Assembly (NCBI GenBank): GCA_036365145.1 | Contig: JAEOAD010000030.1 | Coordinates: forward strand, 9,634,001 to 9,698,000 | Length of the DNA stretch: 64,000 bases | Direction: 5' to 3' | Source of the DNA: Orientallactaga sibirica | Taxonomy: Eukaryota > Chordata > Mammalia > Rodentia > Dipodidae | Part shown: positions 22,542-34,079 of the stretch, one piece after another | How the letters are laid out: the number at the start of each line of letters is the position of its first letter | Numbering within the stretch: the first letter of the stretch is position 1 | Program-made: the position numbers and the translations under genes | The notes under the pieces: model-generated | Told to the model about the DNA's origin: nothing | Database searches by the model: none | What the model saw: the letters and a program-made list of their open reading frames with translations, nothing else

Positions 22542-22690
22542 TTTTTTTTTTTTGCAAGGTAGGGTCTCACTCTGGTCCAGGCCGACCTGGAATTAACTAT
22601 GTAGTCTCAGGGTGGCCTCGAACTCTCGGCGATCCTCCTACCTCTGCCTCCTGAGTGCTGGGATTAAAGGCATGCGCCACCACGCCTGGC
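22542..22690 (-). mobile_element. B1 SINE at the end of unit 2
   Basis: Perfect 18-bp target duplication tcaagttttattattctt at 22524-22541 and 22691-22708. Only the first target copy and a stub of T's are present at the end of unit 1. Confidence 0.97.
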
Positions 22691-22709
22691 TCAAGTTTTA
22701 TTATTCTTA

Positions 22710-23600
22710 TGGTAGATACTGACATCACAAAACTGGTTGTTTTCTAGATGGTCTCTTAGATCTTACAAGAAAGAATGGTAATAAAAGTCTCTCAGATTGC
22801 CCAGGTGAGAAGAATGTTTCTCTAAATTTTGGTTCTCCTGGGCATGTGCCCTCACATACAGCCCCAAAAGGAGAGGAAGGTAGAGGAGATCTTTTCCCAG
22901 ATACCTTTCACTAGCTGTTCTGCAGTACAGCTGAGGCAAGCCCACAAGTTCACATTTAATTTCATAATTTGAAATATCCATGTCAGAAAATGCAAGTGTT
23001 TCAGTGTCTGTAATTCTAAAAGTAGATGGTTCTAACCAATGGTAAAATTTTCCAGTAAGGGCTGGACAATTAAGTGGTGATTATAGTATCAAACAAAAAG
23101 CAGGAAATGTAGTTTTTATTTGGTACATTTGAATCCACCACTTAGAAATAAACTACTAGAATATTCTTAGAACTATCCTACTGTGGGCATAGAGAACAAG
23201 AAAGTCACACTTTTTATTTCTAGGACCCCCTCAAAGCGGCTGTGTATGGGCATACAAGAAACTAGTAACATTGTAAAGTGGTGTTCTAATTTTGAGTAAC
23301 AAATGTTAATGCAAATTGCATGCATATTTATTAAGGGCTTTCCAGTGACAATCTCTTGTCATTTTTTTGAGAATACAAAGAGTAATAAGGCATGTAATTT
23401 CTGGTTTAGAGGTCTTATAAGAGAAACTGAGTTTACTAAGAGTTTTGAGGGCTTTGTTGTGATTTTTGTTCTACATCTGACTTGTGAGCAGGAAGGGGAG
23501 GCTTCCCCAGGTGAGAGAGGTTTGGCTCATGAAGGTGATGGGGATGGGGTGAGAGATGATACAAAGCAGGAGGCCTGTGGCATGGGATTGCAGAGTCCAT
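22710..23600. other. Putative intron 1, nothing recognised
   Basis: Unique-looking non-coding sequence; ORFs of 68-104 residues at 23303-23698 overlap one another on both strands and show no family features. Confidence 0.5.
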
Positions 23601-23619
23601 GCCATGTTTGGAACTGAGT

Positions 23620-23791
23620 GGGATGAATGAGGGAGAATGCATAAAGGGAGCCCTGGGTTCAATCTCGTGCTATTTAAAACTGGCACATATAATCTCAATA
23701 TTCAGATCAGAAGTTCAAGGTCATCCTTGGCTATATAGGGAGTTTGAGGCCAACCTGGACTATAAGAAATCCTGTCTTGAAAAAAAAAAAA
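23620..23791 (+). mobile_element. B4-like SINE
   Basis: 'gggagccctgggttcaatctc' (tRNA-like part) followed by a B1-like part 'cagaagttcaaggtcatcc...gtttgaggccaacctgg' and an A-tail. This is the composite layout of rodent B4. Confidence 0.75.
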
Positions 23792-26458
23792 GACATTGAA
23801 AAATTAACCAAGGGTGCCTGATGTGAAGAGTTAGAAGCCACTAAGGAAATTTAAGCATAGAAGAGAGTGACATGATTTCATCTGTGATCTGTATTATAGT
23901 GAGTTTTAAACAATTTATTTTTATTACATATAGACATATTTAGAATGTAAACAACACATGTTGGTACCATCCTTTCCCTCTTCCCTGTCCCTTTTCTGAA
24001 GAGGCCTTCTTCATTGGGGATGCAGGTCAACCTCATAGGGTCTGTGCAGCATATTTTGCGGGGCAGCAGTCAGTTATGGTGGACAGACAATGTCTCTGTG
24101 GAAAATGTCCCAACTCGTGGCTCTAACAATCATTCCACCTCCTCTTCTGCAAAATTCCCTGAGCCATGTTGGGTGCGTTTTAAGTCTACTTCAGTGATGG
24201 GCTCTTAGGAGCCTCTGGATCTCTGGTTTGGTAGGTTTTGAGTGTCCTCAGTGTCTTATCTCCTTCACTGTTGGGCTGATATCAGATTCACTGAGAAAGC
24301 AGCACTCTTGCTCATTTCCCCAATTCCTCTGTGGTTTCAGCTGGGGCCAAGGTAAGTGCGCTAGTTTGTTTATCTTCTCAGGTCCAGTTCCTGTCTGAAA
24401 AAGAGAAGCAGATTCTCCAACAGAGAGTGAAGTCAGCACTGGTTAAATGGGATAACCATTATTAATTTAGAGAGAATTTAAAGGGTGTAGACCCTCTTAT
24501 AGACCAAGATTAGTGGGCACTTGACCTTGGAAAACAAAATTGTTATCTGGATATGATTGTGACTTTTTTCTCAGTTCCAGTTATGGTTTTTTTTTTTTCC
24601 ACTGAGCAGATCTGTTAGCCAATACAAGATCAGTTGGTTACCCACCATGGCTGTGTGCCACTATTGCACTTGTGTGAGCATTGTGCCAGGTTGCTTGCTT
24701 CTGAGTCACTTAGACTTTGAGTTGCTCAGACAGATGTTGGCCACTTTCCCCCAGTAGCTCATGTAGTACCCTGTGGCAATAGATGGGCTAATTGTCTGGG
24801 GACTGGCTCTTTTCCATATTCCAACCAGGTCTCTCCATGGTCTGTGTCTAAAGTGTTTGGTGTCTTCAGCATTACCATTAACCTCTGATGGGTAATCAAG
24901 TGCCTCGACAGAAGTCTATCTTGTTTGTTTTGGGAGATCTTGTAGGTCTCCGATCAATAGCTCATTGTGGCTGTAAACTGCATGCTGGTACAGGGAATTA
25001 CAAGCCAGCACCAAGGAAAAAGAAAAAGGAAGACGACAGAGAAGAAAGAGAAACAGGAGAAATTTAAGGTTATGCTTCATCTCACCCTCTCCAGGGCTCT
25101 TTGATTCAGGTGCTCCCCCTAAAGTCCTGCTGAGGGTTCAACCTTTTGGGCTAACTTCCAGGACACAGGTTTCTATGGTACTAGTTCAATTTGGGTTCAT
25201 TATTGTCCCCCTCCCACTATTTCCTTTCCCCAAAACTCTACCTATTGTCTACTCTATTGTCAAAGCCTCAAGATTCCATTCAGGTATGTCAGCAACTTGG
25301 GCTGATCCAGGTTAGGAACCGCAGATGAGTGAGACCATGCACCATTTCTCTTTCTTCGATTGTGTGAGTTCACTTAGAATGATCTGTTCCAAGTTCAACC
25401 ATTTTTATACAGATTTCATTGTGCCATGTTTTTCCCTGGTGAGTAGAATTCTACCATGTAGATATATCACATCTTGGTTATCCATTCGTACAATGATGGG
25501 TACCTGGATTGATTCCAGTTCTTAGCTATTATGAATTGAGCTGTCTTGTTCCTGATCTCAGTGGGAACTCCTTGAGTTTTTCTCCAATAAGTATTATTTG
25601 GGCTATAGGAGATTTATATATAGCCTTTATTGTGTTGAGAGATAAACCCTCCATGCCTATTCTTTCCAGTATTTTGATCATGAAGTGGTATTGTATTTTG
25701 TCAAAGACCTTCATTGTATCAATTGAGATGTTCATGTGGTTCTTATGATTAAGTTTGTTTATGTGGTTTGTTTATGTGGTTGGACCAATTTCCATATATT
25801 AAAACCATCCCTGCATCCCTGGGATGAAGCCCACTTGATCCAGGTGGATAATGCTTTTGATGTGTTATTGAATTTGGTTTGCAAAGATTTTATTCTGGAT
25901 CTTTGCGTCTAAGTTCATTAGGTATATAGGCCTATAGTTTTCTTTCCTTGTTGCATCTCTGTCTGGTTTTGGTACTGGGTGATGCTAGCTTCATAAAAGG
26001 AGTCAGGGAGGATTCCCTGGTCTTTGATTATGTGAAACAGTTTGAGAAAAATTGGTTTCAGTTCTTCAATGAATTTGGCTGAGAAGCCATCCAATCCAGG
26101 AGTTTTCTTTTTGGGGTGGTTTTTGCTTATCACTTTAATCTCCATGGATGTGATAAGTTTTTTTTTAGGAGATTAATCTGCTCTGAGTTTAGTTTTGATA
26201 TGTAGTATGTGTCTAGGAATTAATCCATTCCTTCCAGATTATTCAATTTTGTGGAGTGGAGATTTTGAAAGTATGCCCTGATGAATCTTCCAATTTCATT
26301 GATGTCTGTTGTGACCTCTCCTTTGTCATTTTTGATTTTGTTAATTTGAGACTTCTCTTTTTTTTTTGCTTTATCAAGTTGGCTAGGAGTTTGTCAATCT
26401 TGTTTATTTTTCCAAAGAATCAGCTCTTTGTTTCATCATTTTTAAACAATTGTTTTCA

Positions 26459-26708
26459 GGCTGGAGAGATGGCTTAGTGGTTAAGGTGCCTGCCCGCTAA
26501 GCCTAAGAACCTGGGTTCCAATCTCCAGGTCCCACGTTTAGCCAAATGCAAAGTGACGCAAGGGTGCAATGCCGCACTTGTCCACAAGGGGGGCGCACGC
26601 ATCTGGATTTTGTTTGCAGCAGCTGAGAGGCTGCTGGCGCACCCATCTCTATCTGTCTCCCTCTCCCTCTCTCTCTGTCTGTCTGTCTCTGTGTCTCTCT
26701 CTCAAAAA
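26459..26708 (+). mobile_element. tRNA-derived SINE (long type) inside the L1
   Basis: 'ggctggagagatggcttagtggttaaggtgcctg...' through 'caagggtgcaatgccgcac' and a CT-rich tail. Target duplication aattgttttc at 26449-26458 and 26709-26718. Confidence 0.97.
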
Positions 26709-26967
26709 AATTGTTTTCTTAGTTTCCAGTTCCAATTCTGCCCTAATCTTGATTATTTATTTCTATCTGGAACTCTTTGGTTTGGATTCTTCTTGTTTTT
26801 CCAGTGCCTTTAGGTGGACAGTCAAGTTATTTATTTGGGAACTTTCTGTCTTTGTAATGAAGGCATTTAAGGCTATGAATTTTCCCCTTATGACTGCCTT
26901 CATTTTGTCCTATAAGTTTTGATAGGTTGTATTTTCATTATCATTCAACTGTAAAAATTTTACAATT

Positions 26968-26969
<2 letters not shown>

Positions 26970-27010
<41 letters not shown>

Positions 27011-27146
27011 CGAGGTAGGGTCTCACTCTAACTCAGGCTGACCTGGAATTCACTATGTAGTCTCAGGGTGCCTTCAAAATCATGGTGATCCTCCTAGCTC
27101 TGCCTCCTGAGTGCTGGGATTAAAGGCATGCTCTACCACACCTGGC
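26970..27146 (-). mobile_element. B1 SINE inside the L1
   Basis: Poly-T of about 40 nt, then the B1 body. Target duplication tacaatttcttttt at 26961 and 27147. Confidence 0.97.
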
Positions 27147-28872
27147 TACAATTTCTTTTTTGATTTCTTCCATGACCATTCATTGCTTAAAAGTGTATTG
27201 TTTAGTCTCCTGGAGTTGGTGGAGTTATTGATGTGTGTCTCTTATTCATTTCTAGCTTGAAAGCATTGTGATCTGACATGATGCATGAAGTTACTACAGT
27301 TTTCCTGAATTCTTTATGGCCTAATATATGGTAAATTTTGGAGACGTTTCCATGGCTGTTGAGAAGAATGTGTATTCTGTCGAGTTGGGGTAGAAAGTTC
27401 TGTAGTTGATTTTCTGCTTGGATGATCTGTCTATTGATGATCGTGGAGTATTGAAGTGTCCAACTATGATAATGTTGTTGTTTATTTCTGTTTTATTGTC
27501 GAGTAGATTTTATTTTATAAACTGTGGTGCACCTGTGTTGGGTGCATATATATTTATGATTGTGATGTGCTCATGCTGGATCATTCACTTGATGAGTAAG
27601 AAGTGGCCTTCTTTGTCCTTTTTGATTTCTTTTGTTTGAAGTCTATTTCATCAGATATTAAAATAGCAACACCCACTTGTTTTTTATTTCCATTTGCTTG
27701 GAATATCATTTTCCAACCTTTCACCCTGAGGAGGTGTCTGTCTATCTTTAGTGATGAGGTGGGTTTCTGGAAAACAGCAGATAGTAGGGTCCAGATTTTT
27801 CATCCATCCTGATAACCTGTGTCCTTTGATGGGATAGTTTAGACCATTAATATTTAAGGTTATTACTGTGAGGTTTGAATTAATCCCTGACATGATGAGG
27901 TGTTTTATGGGGTTTGGTGCTTTCTTGTTCTGTACTATTTTGAGCCTGGTCTGTTTTGGTTATTGTGATCTTCTTCTTGTTGACTCTTGAGATTGGTTGT
28001 TTGATGTTCTGTGTGGAGTATCCCCTCGAGTATTGTCTATAGCTTTGGCTTTGTGTTCATATAATCATAGAGTTGACTTTTTTTCTGCAAAACTTTTCTT
28101 TTACCATGGGTAGAGAAGCTTGGGTTGGAAGCCATAGTTTTTCTGACTTGAAGTGTTCCATTCCAGGCCCTTCTAATTTTCATGTTTGCCACTGAGAAAT
28201 CTGATGTAATTCTGATGGGATTGTTTTTGCATGTTGTGAATTTTTTCTGTCTTGCTGCTTTTAACACTCTCTTGTTTTCATTGTTTAGAGTTTTAACTTT
28301 CATGTGTCTTGGAGAATTTGTTTTTTGGTTCTGTCTATTTGGTGTTCTGTGGGCTTCTGGTATCTGTATGGGCCTTTCTTTTGAGAGATTCAGGAAATTT
28401 TATTCCATAATTTTGTTTAATACGGTTTCTGTGCCTCTGGCCTGGATTTCCTCTCCTTTTGGTATACCCATGATCCAGATGATTGGTTGTTTTAGGGTAT
28501 CCCACAGATCCCTTGTATTCTGTTCATTTGATTTTTTTGAACTTATCAAAGTGTTTGGCATCCTAATCAATTTCTTCTGTCTTCCCTGTCTTCCAGGTCA
28601 GAGGTTCTGTCTTCCACATGAGTAACTATATTGATGAGGGGTTATAGGAAAGTTTTTATAATTTCTATTTGATTTTTGTTTTTGGTTGTCTTATTTTGTA
28701 TTGTGTGCATCTCTTTTTAATATAAGTTCTGATTTTCTTGATGCCCCCTGGAATTCATTCTTACATTTGATCAAGTCTTTATTAAGCTTAATGAACTAGT
28801 TGTTGAGATCTTCTATTTCTTGACTCACCTTCAATTCATTCATTTCTCTTTGGAGGGTTCTAATGATTTTCT

Positions 28873-29084
28873 TCAATCTTAAAAGGGATTATAAAGTAGA
28901 GACAATCTTAGTGTTAGGCTGGAGTGTAACACCCAGCACTCTCTTTTTGAGCTTGATTATGTATCTTAGAGTTGAAAAACAGGCAACTTTCTTATGTGCA
29001 AACTGTTTGTTACAAGTAATGTTAAACATTTTGAAAATCTGCTTGAATTATTTCACACAGTGATGGTTTGGGCACCTTAAAAGT
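28873..29084. other. Non-coding DNA, nothing recognised
   Basis: Short non-repeat stretch between the L1 5' end and a SINE. Confidence 0.4.
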
Positions 29085-29305
29085 AGGATTTCTTGGGGTG
29101 GAAAGATCACTCTGCAGTTAGTTGCATGCTTGCAAAATTTGCTGAGTACAGTTCAAATACCCAACATCCACATAAAACCAGATGCACAATGTGGTACATG
29201 CATCTGGAGTTCATTTGCAGTGGCAAGAAGCCATGGCATGCTCATATTCAATCTCTCTCTCTTCTCCCTACCCATCTCTCTGGCAAGTAAATAAATTAAT
29301 TTAAA
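29085..29305 (+). mobile_element. Old tRNA-derived SINE
   Basis: Diverged: 'ggggtggaaagatcactctgcagttag', 'gcatctggagttcatttgcagtgg', (CT)n, then 'aagtaaataaattaat'. Confidence 0.8.
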
Positions 29306-29639
29306 AAGTAAAAATATACAATTTTCATTGTGTCATATTTGAGAGGCTGAGGATAGATAACTTGAGTGCATGAGTTTGGGGCCATAATGGACACTGAGAT
29401 TTCATTTCATAAAAACAGATAAATTCAGCAAAAGTGAAATTTTCAGTATGTGAAGTGGGCTTTAACATGGTTACTAGAAATTTGGGGATGATACTTTTTG
29501 ATAATTCTACTCAGTTTATATATTTGTTTTATAAATTTTAATCTCTTATATATATCTGTAGGCAAAATATAATTGCAGGCGTTCCTTCTTTTAGGGAACT
29601 AATTACCTACTGGTTGAGTGTTTCTCTACTGAGGTCATA

Positions 29640-29975
29640 TGCAGAAAGACTTTCCATAGTCCTACATCTTAAAGTAACCTCCCTACTTTTTCTTCTAGTT
29701 GTCTTATAGCTTCAGGTGTTATACTTAAATTCTTCATCCATTTTGAAGTTGATTTTGTGCAGAGTGAGAAAAGAGGGTCTAGTTTCATTTTTGCACATGA
29801 GGTTGTCCAGTATCCTTGGGAACGTCACCATCTCATTATCTTTACCTTCTCTTTCATGACCCTTCCTTCAATGCTAGGTCAGAAAGCTTCCCAGAACCTT
29901 CTTTTGCCATTTCTGTATTTTCCTTCCAGGGTTTGGACAATTTTTCCTTTCAAACATTTGCAACATTAAAATTAC
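29640..29975 (-). mobile_element. L1 ORF2 C-terminal fragment
   Basis: Matches in wording the L1 stretch at 51510-51620: 'caggtgttatacttaaattcttcatccattttgaagttgattttgtg' compared with 'caggtcttatattgaggtc...ggagttgatttttgtg', and 'gggtctagtttcatttttgcac'. Confidence 0.75.
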
Positions 29976-29982
29976 AACTATA

Positions 29983-30215
29983 GGGCTGGAGAGATGGCTT
30001 AGCCGTTAAGGCGCCTGCCCGCTAAGCCTAAAGAATGCCTGTTGGATTCTCCAGGTCCCACGTTTAGCCAGATGCAGTGATGCAAGGGTGCAATGCCGCA
30101 CTTGCCCACAAAGGGGCACATACATCTGGAGTTCGTTCACAGTGGTTGAAAGGCTGCTGGCATGCCCATTCATTCTCTCTCTCTCTCTCTGACCCTCTCA
30201 AAAATAAAAAAAAGG
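29983..30215 (+). mobile_element. tRNA-derived SINE (long type)
   Basis: Target duplication attacaactata at 29971-29982 and 30216-30227; full head, body and CT tail. Confidence 0.97.
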
Positions 30216-30227
30216 ATTACAACTATA

Positions 30228-30544
30228 TCTTTCCACTTCTAAGTAAAATTTTCTGCCTCTTAGAATTTTTGAAAAAAAGTTTTCTTTTCATGTCCATCTC
30301 CAGCACAATAGGACTCAGCATACCTTCTTGTAAGGAAGTTGATTACCCCCATCCCGTGCAATACCAACCCCATGATACCTGATGATAGCATGCAGGAATC
30401 CAAGATGGTTTCTGACATATTCATGCTAAAAAAGAAGGGAGAATGTTTATAGTTTTAGAGAGAACATGACCCTTGATATGATTTTCAGAACAAAATTTGT
30501 TTTTATACAGAAACTCCCAAACATTGGGCTGTTATTCTTATATC
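30228..30544. other. Non-coding DNA, nothing recognised
   Basis: Contains a decayed stretch around 30300-30360 ('ccttcttgtaaggaagttgattacccccatcccgtgcaat'); no family assigned. Confidence 0.35.
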
Positions 30545-30554
30545 CATGCAGATT

Positions 30555-30699
30555 GTTTTTTTCAAGGTAGGTCTCACTCTAGCCCAGGCTGATCTGGAAT
30601 TCACTATCTAGTCTCAGGGTGGCTTTGAACTCATGGCGATCCTCCTACCTCTGCCTCCCAACTGCTGGGATTAAAAGTGTGCACCACCATTCCTGGCTT
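30555..30699 (-). mobile_element. B1 SINE, first of a same-site pair
   Basis: Flanked by catgcagatt at 30545-30554 and 30700-30709. The next SINE begins straight after and uses the same target word. Confidence 0.95.
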
Positions 30700-30710
30700 C
30701 ATGCAGATTT

Positions 30711-30957
30711 TTTTTTTTAATTTTTGGAGAGACACAGAGAGAGACAGAGAGAGAGAGGGAGAGGAGGACAGATAGAGATGGGCGCTCCAGTAGTCTCTCA
30801 GCTGCTGTGAACGAAATCCAGATGCGTGTGCCCCCTTGTGGGAAAGTGCGGCATTGCATCACTTTGCACCTGGCTAAACATGGGACCTGAAGATTGGAAC
30901 CGGGTTCTTAGGCTTAGCAGGCAGGCGCCTTAACCGCTAAGCCATCTCTCCAGCCCA
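30711..30957 (-). mobile_element. tRNA-derived SINE (long type), second of a same-site pair
   Basis: Flanked by catgcagattt at 30700 and a third copy at 30958-30968. Head 'gctaagccatctctccagccc' at the right end. Confidence 0.95.
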
Positions 30958-30974
30958 CATGCAGATTTTTAAGC

Positions 30975-31320
30975 ACTGTGTCGTTGTTTGAATATGAAAT
31001 ATTTACCAAGGCCCATGTATTAAGTCCCTTGTCCTCAGATGCTGGCACTATTTTGAGGGGTCCTAGAAACTGTAGAAGATGGGGCTTGGTTGGAGCAAGA
31101 AGGTCTCTGGTTACAAGAGGGGTGTCTTTGAAGGTAATCTCTTGCTTAGGCCTCTTCCCATATTCTCTTTGGACTGACTGCCATGATGTACACTGTTCTT
31201 CACCATGCCCTCCCTACCACAATGGACTGACTCCTCTGAAATGGTGAGTAAAAACAAATCTTTTCTGCCCTAAGTTGTTCACTTAGGTGTTTCTGCCCTG
31301 CAGTGATAGAACTAACACAC
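30975..31320 (+). mobile_element. MaLR-like LTR
   Basis: 'gttgtttgaatatgaaat...gcccatgtattaagtccc', 'cctaccacaatggactga', 'gtgatagaactaacaca' end. Layout matches ERVL-MaLR LTRs; subfamily not resolved. Confidence 0.55.
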
Positions 31321-32187
31321 CTTCTGCCAGGCAAAGTAGCCATCCAGTCTGCTCCAGATAGCTGGCAATGTTTGCTGTCACTTCCACTCCTGCCAGCATT
31401 TCTCATTTCCTTCATTCTTTGTAATTTGGGTTTGGCACTTTTCAAAGGTGGTATCTGTACTTTAAGTACACACAGACATATTGATCTTCCAGCTTGGTTT
31501 CTGTATACTTCCCACGTTTTAGGTGGCCCTGGATAGAAGGGTTGAGCTGGCAAAGTCTGAGATTGGGGAAGGTGTATAGTTGGGTGAAGTCTAAAGACTT
31601 TTTGAAATAAAGGGTGAGGATGGGAAAGGGGAGAGGACCCATGTCTGGGATGGAAACTGAACAAAGGCAATGGTGAAGACAACAGAGGTGAGAAAAAAGG
31701 GAGAAAAGACACTACCAGCAGTGTAACTGTACAGTTTGAATGACCTTGTAGGATGGCTGACTTCAAGTTAGAAGGGTCTTGTTGTAAGTCAGGTTCCTCC
31801 TTGCAAGTTCTGTCAACCTTTCTGACAGGTTTGGGGTTTGAAACTGAGCCCTCTGCATTCCCTTAGTCCCTGTCACCAAGACCATGAGGAGTTTAAGGGA
31901 GCTAACACAGTCATCTCTCAATATCTTGATGACATTTGTTCCAGGACTCCTTGTGGATGTATCATTCCACAATGCTCTTGGTCCATTATATAATTTCATG
32001 TAATATTGGCATAGAACTCTGTGTGCATCCTTTCACATAACTCTTTAATCATATGACGATTACATATTATACATTATAAATGCTGTGTTCTAAATAGTGG
32101 CTGCTTTCTATTGTTTAAGGAATAATGGCATGACAAATCATTCATTCAGTAGAGAAGCAGCTTTCCTTCTGAATACTTTTTAAAAAT
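31321..32187. other. Non-coding DNA, no gene recognised
   Basis: A 188-residue minus-strand frame spans 31200-31766, but it overlaps the LTR at one end and has S/P/L/H-rich low-complexity composition, no domain and overlapping competitors. I do not call it a gene. Confidence 0.5.
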
Positions 32188-32194
32188 TAAGTAG

Positions 32195-32664
32195 GCTCTT
32201 TGCTGCCAGACTGCCTCCATCATGGGTTGCATTCACACTACTGGGAAGGGCCTGTCCCAGTCAGCTCTGCTGTACTGCTGCAGCATGCCCATGTGGCTGA
32301 AGTTGATGTCAGACGATGTGAAGGACTAGACATGGTGAGCACAGGTGAGCTTTGTGACTGGCAATAAAATTTTGTGAATCTTTTAGTCCAAAGCACTGGC
32401 TCCTGATCTTCCTGAGGACCTCTACCATCTAATCAAGAAAGCAGTTGCTGTTCACAAGCATCTTGAGAGGAACAGAAAGGATAAAGATGCTAAGTTCCAA
32501 GGGATTCTGATAGAGAGCCGAATTCACTGGTTGGCTCTTTACTGTGAGACCAAACAGGTACTTCCTTCCAACTGGAAATATGACTCATCTGCAGCCTCTG
32601 CCCTAGTGGCATGAATTTATCTTGTGTACTCCAGTAATAAACTCTCTTGAAATAATAAAAAAAA
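32195..32664 (+). pseudogene. RPS13: Processed pseudogene of ribosomal protein S13
   Basis: Retrocopy of the mRNA for a small-subunit ribosomal protein. The start region (ATG at 32222) is followed by recognisable RPS13 blocks: 'GKGLSQSAL'-like, 'WLKL.SDDVK', '[15 protein letters not shown]', '[13 protein letters not shown]', 'SRIH', then '[17 protein letters not shown]' before a stop near 32612. It lacks introns, ends with an AATAAA-like signal and a short A-run at 32655-32664, and is flanked by taagtag at 32188-32194 and 32665-32671. Broken by a premature stop after the SDDVK block and a deletion that removes roughly the next 25 codons. Confidence 0.92.
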
Positions 32665-32819
32665 TAAGTAGATAGTTTGTATGAACACATCATGTGTTGG
32701 TACCATCATATCCCTCCTCCCTGCCTCCACTCCACTGAGGGTTGTCCACCTGAAGCTGGTCAGATCTGTTGATACTGGTCCTATGAACAAGAATGGTACC
32801 TTCTAGACTATCTCTCTTG

Positions 32820-33117
32820 GGGGTGTATGTGTGTACACATACATGTGGAAACCAGAGGACAATTTCAGGTGTCATTCCTCAGTTTCTGTCCACCCTTTTT
32901 GAAACAGAGGTCCTCATTGCTTGGAGCTGGCCAAATAGGTTAACCTGGCTGGGCAGCAAACCCCAGGGATCCTCTTATTGTCACCTTCCCATTTCTAGGA
33001 TTATAAGCATATGCCATCACACCCAGCTTTTCCCCCACTGTGGAATCTGAGGCTGTGAACTTAGGCCATAGTGCTTTCATGGAAAGCACTTTATGTACTG
33101 AGAAACTTTCTTAGCCC
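32820..33117 (-). mobile_element. Old B3/RSINE-like repeat
   Basis: 'tgtgtgtacacatacatgtggaaaccagaggacaa', 'ggatcctcttattgtcacc', 'gattataagcatatgccatcac', ending 'actgagaaactttcttagcccc'. Confidence 0.7.
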
Positions 33118-33131
33118 CATATTAGCTAATT

Positions 33132-33395
33132 AAAATTTTTTAATATTTATTTTTATTTTGGAGAGAGACACAGAGTGAGACAGAGAGATAGGGAGGGGAA
33201 GACAGAGAATGGGCGTGCCAACAGCCTCTAAGTTACTGTGAACAAAGTCCAGACACGTGTGCCCCCTTGTGGGCAAGTGCAGCATTGCGCCCTTGTGTCA
33301 CTGCATCTGGCTAAACGTGGGACCTGGAGATTAGAACTGACGTTCTTAGGCTTAGCGGGTAGGTGCCTTAACCACTAAGCCATCTCTCCAGCCCC
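33132..33395 (-). mobile_element. tRNA-derived SINE (long type), first of a same-site pair
   Basis: Target catattagctaatt at 33118-33131 and 33396-33409. Confidence 0.97.
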
Positions 33396-33409
33396 CATAT
33401 TAGCTAATT

Positions 33410-33590
33410 TTAAAATATTTTAAATTTTATTTATTTGAGAAAGAGAGAAAGAGAGAGCGAGCACGTGCAGTCACTGTAAATGAACTCCAGACACATGTGC
33501 CACCTTGTGCATCTGGTTTACATGGGTCCTGGGAAATTGGACCTGGGTCCTTTGGCTATGCAGACAAGTGCCTTAACCTCTATGCCAACC
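33410..33590 (-). mobile_element. tRNA-derived SINE (short type), second of a same-site pair
   Basis: Sits after the second target copy and is followed by a third (catattagct at 33591-33600). More diverged than its neighbour; it ends 'tatgccaacc'. Confidence 0.88.
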
Positions 33591-33719
33591 CATATTAGCT
33601 GTTTTTTGTTAAAATATTTTAACTACTAACTTTTCCCTCTGAAAACCCTTTTAAAAACAGAATTATGAACGTCTTTTATTCTCCAAAAAGTAATAGATTT
33701 TTATCTGTGGATGATAGTA

Positions 33720-34075
33720 AAATAGCTTTTTGGAGGGTGCATGTGTATGTATAGTGCATGATGTATTTGTGTGGTGTATGTATGCACATGTACAGAGGGC
33801 AGAGTAGAACTTTGTGTCCACTATTTCTGTTCTGGTTTATTTCTTTGAGACTGAGTCTCTCACTGACTCTGGAGCTGCCACTTCTTGCCACATCAGATAG
33901 GATGACCAGTGAGCTTCAACTAGTCTCTGATCCCTGACTGCCCCCCACCTTTGGCAGAGGGGTTACAAGCATGTTTGGCCATGTAAGGCTTTTCATATGA
34001 AGTCTTGGGATCAAACTCATGTCCTCATATTTGTGCAACACATGCTCTTACTCACTGAGCAATCTCCCCATCCCC
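33720..34075 (-). mobile_element. Old B3/RSINE-like repeat
   Basis: 'gtgcatgtgtatgtat...cagagggcagag', 'tttgagactgagtctctcactgac', 'ggttacaagcatgtttggcc', 'cactgagcaatctccccatcccc'. Confidence 0.75.
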
Positions 34076-34079
34076 AAAT

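Larger units (their letters stand above)
23905..28872 (-). mobile_element. L1 element with internal deletion
   Basis: 3' end at 23905 ('tagacatatttagaatgtaaac'), 3'UTR to about 25500, then part of ORF2 and ORF1 up to 28872. Minus-strand pieces: reverse-transcriptase segments at 25529-25735 (ending L-R-S-G-T-R-Q) and 25918-26145 (T-P-G-L-D-G-F), the endonuclease start at 27684-27893 (P-E-T-H-L) and the ORF1 RNA-binding part at 28037-28303. Right after the GTRQ codons (about 25545) the sequence jumps to the post-ORF2 region, so the second half of RT and the C-terminal domain are lost. Two SINEs are inserted. Defective. Confidence 0.9.

Noticed and set aside
26459..26708. tRNA-like heads of SINEs considered as tRNA genes
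   Set aside because: They are repeated many times with SINE bodies, tails and target duplications, and no intact cloverleaf was found.
31200..31766. 188-residue minus-strand ORF
   Set aside because: Low-complexity, no domain, overlaps an LTR, and has no promoter or splice context.
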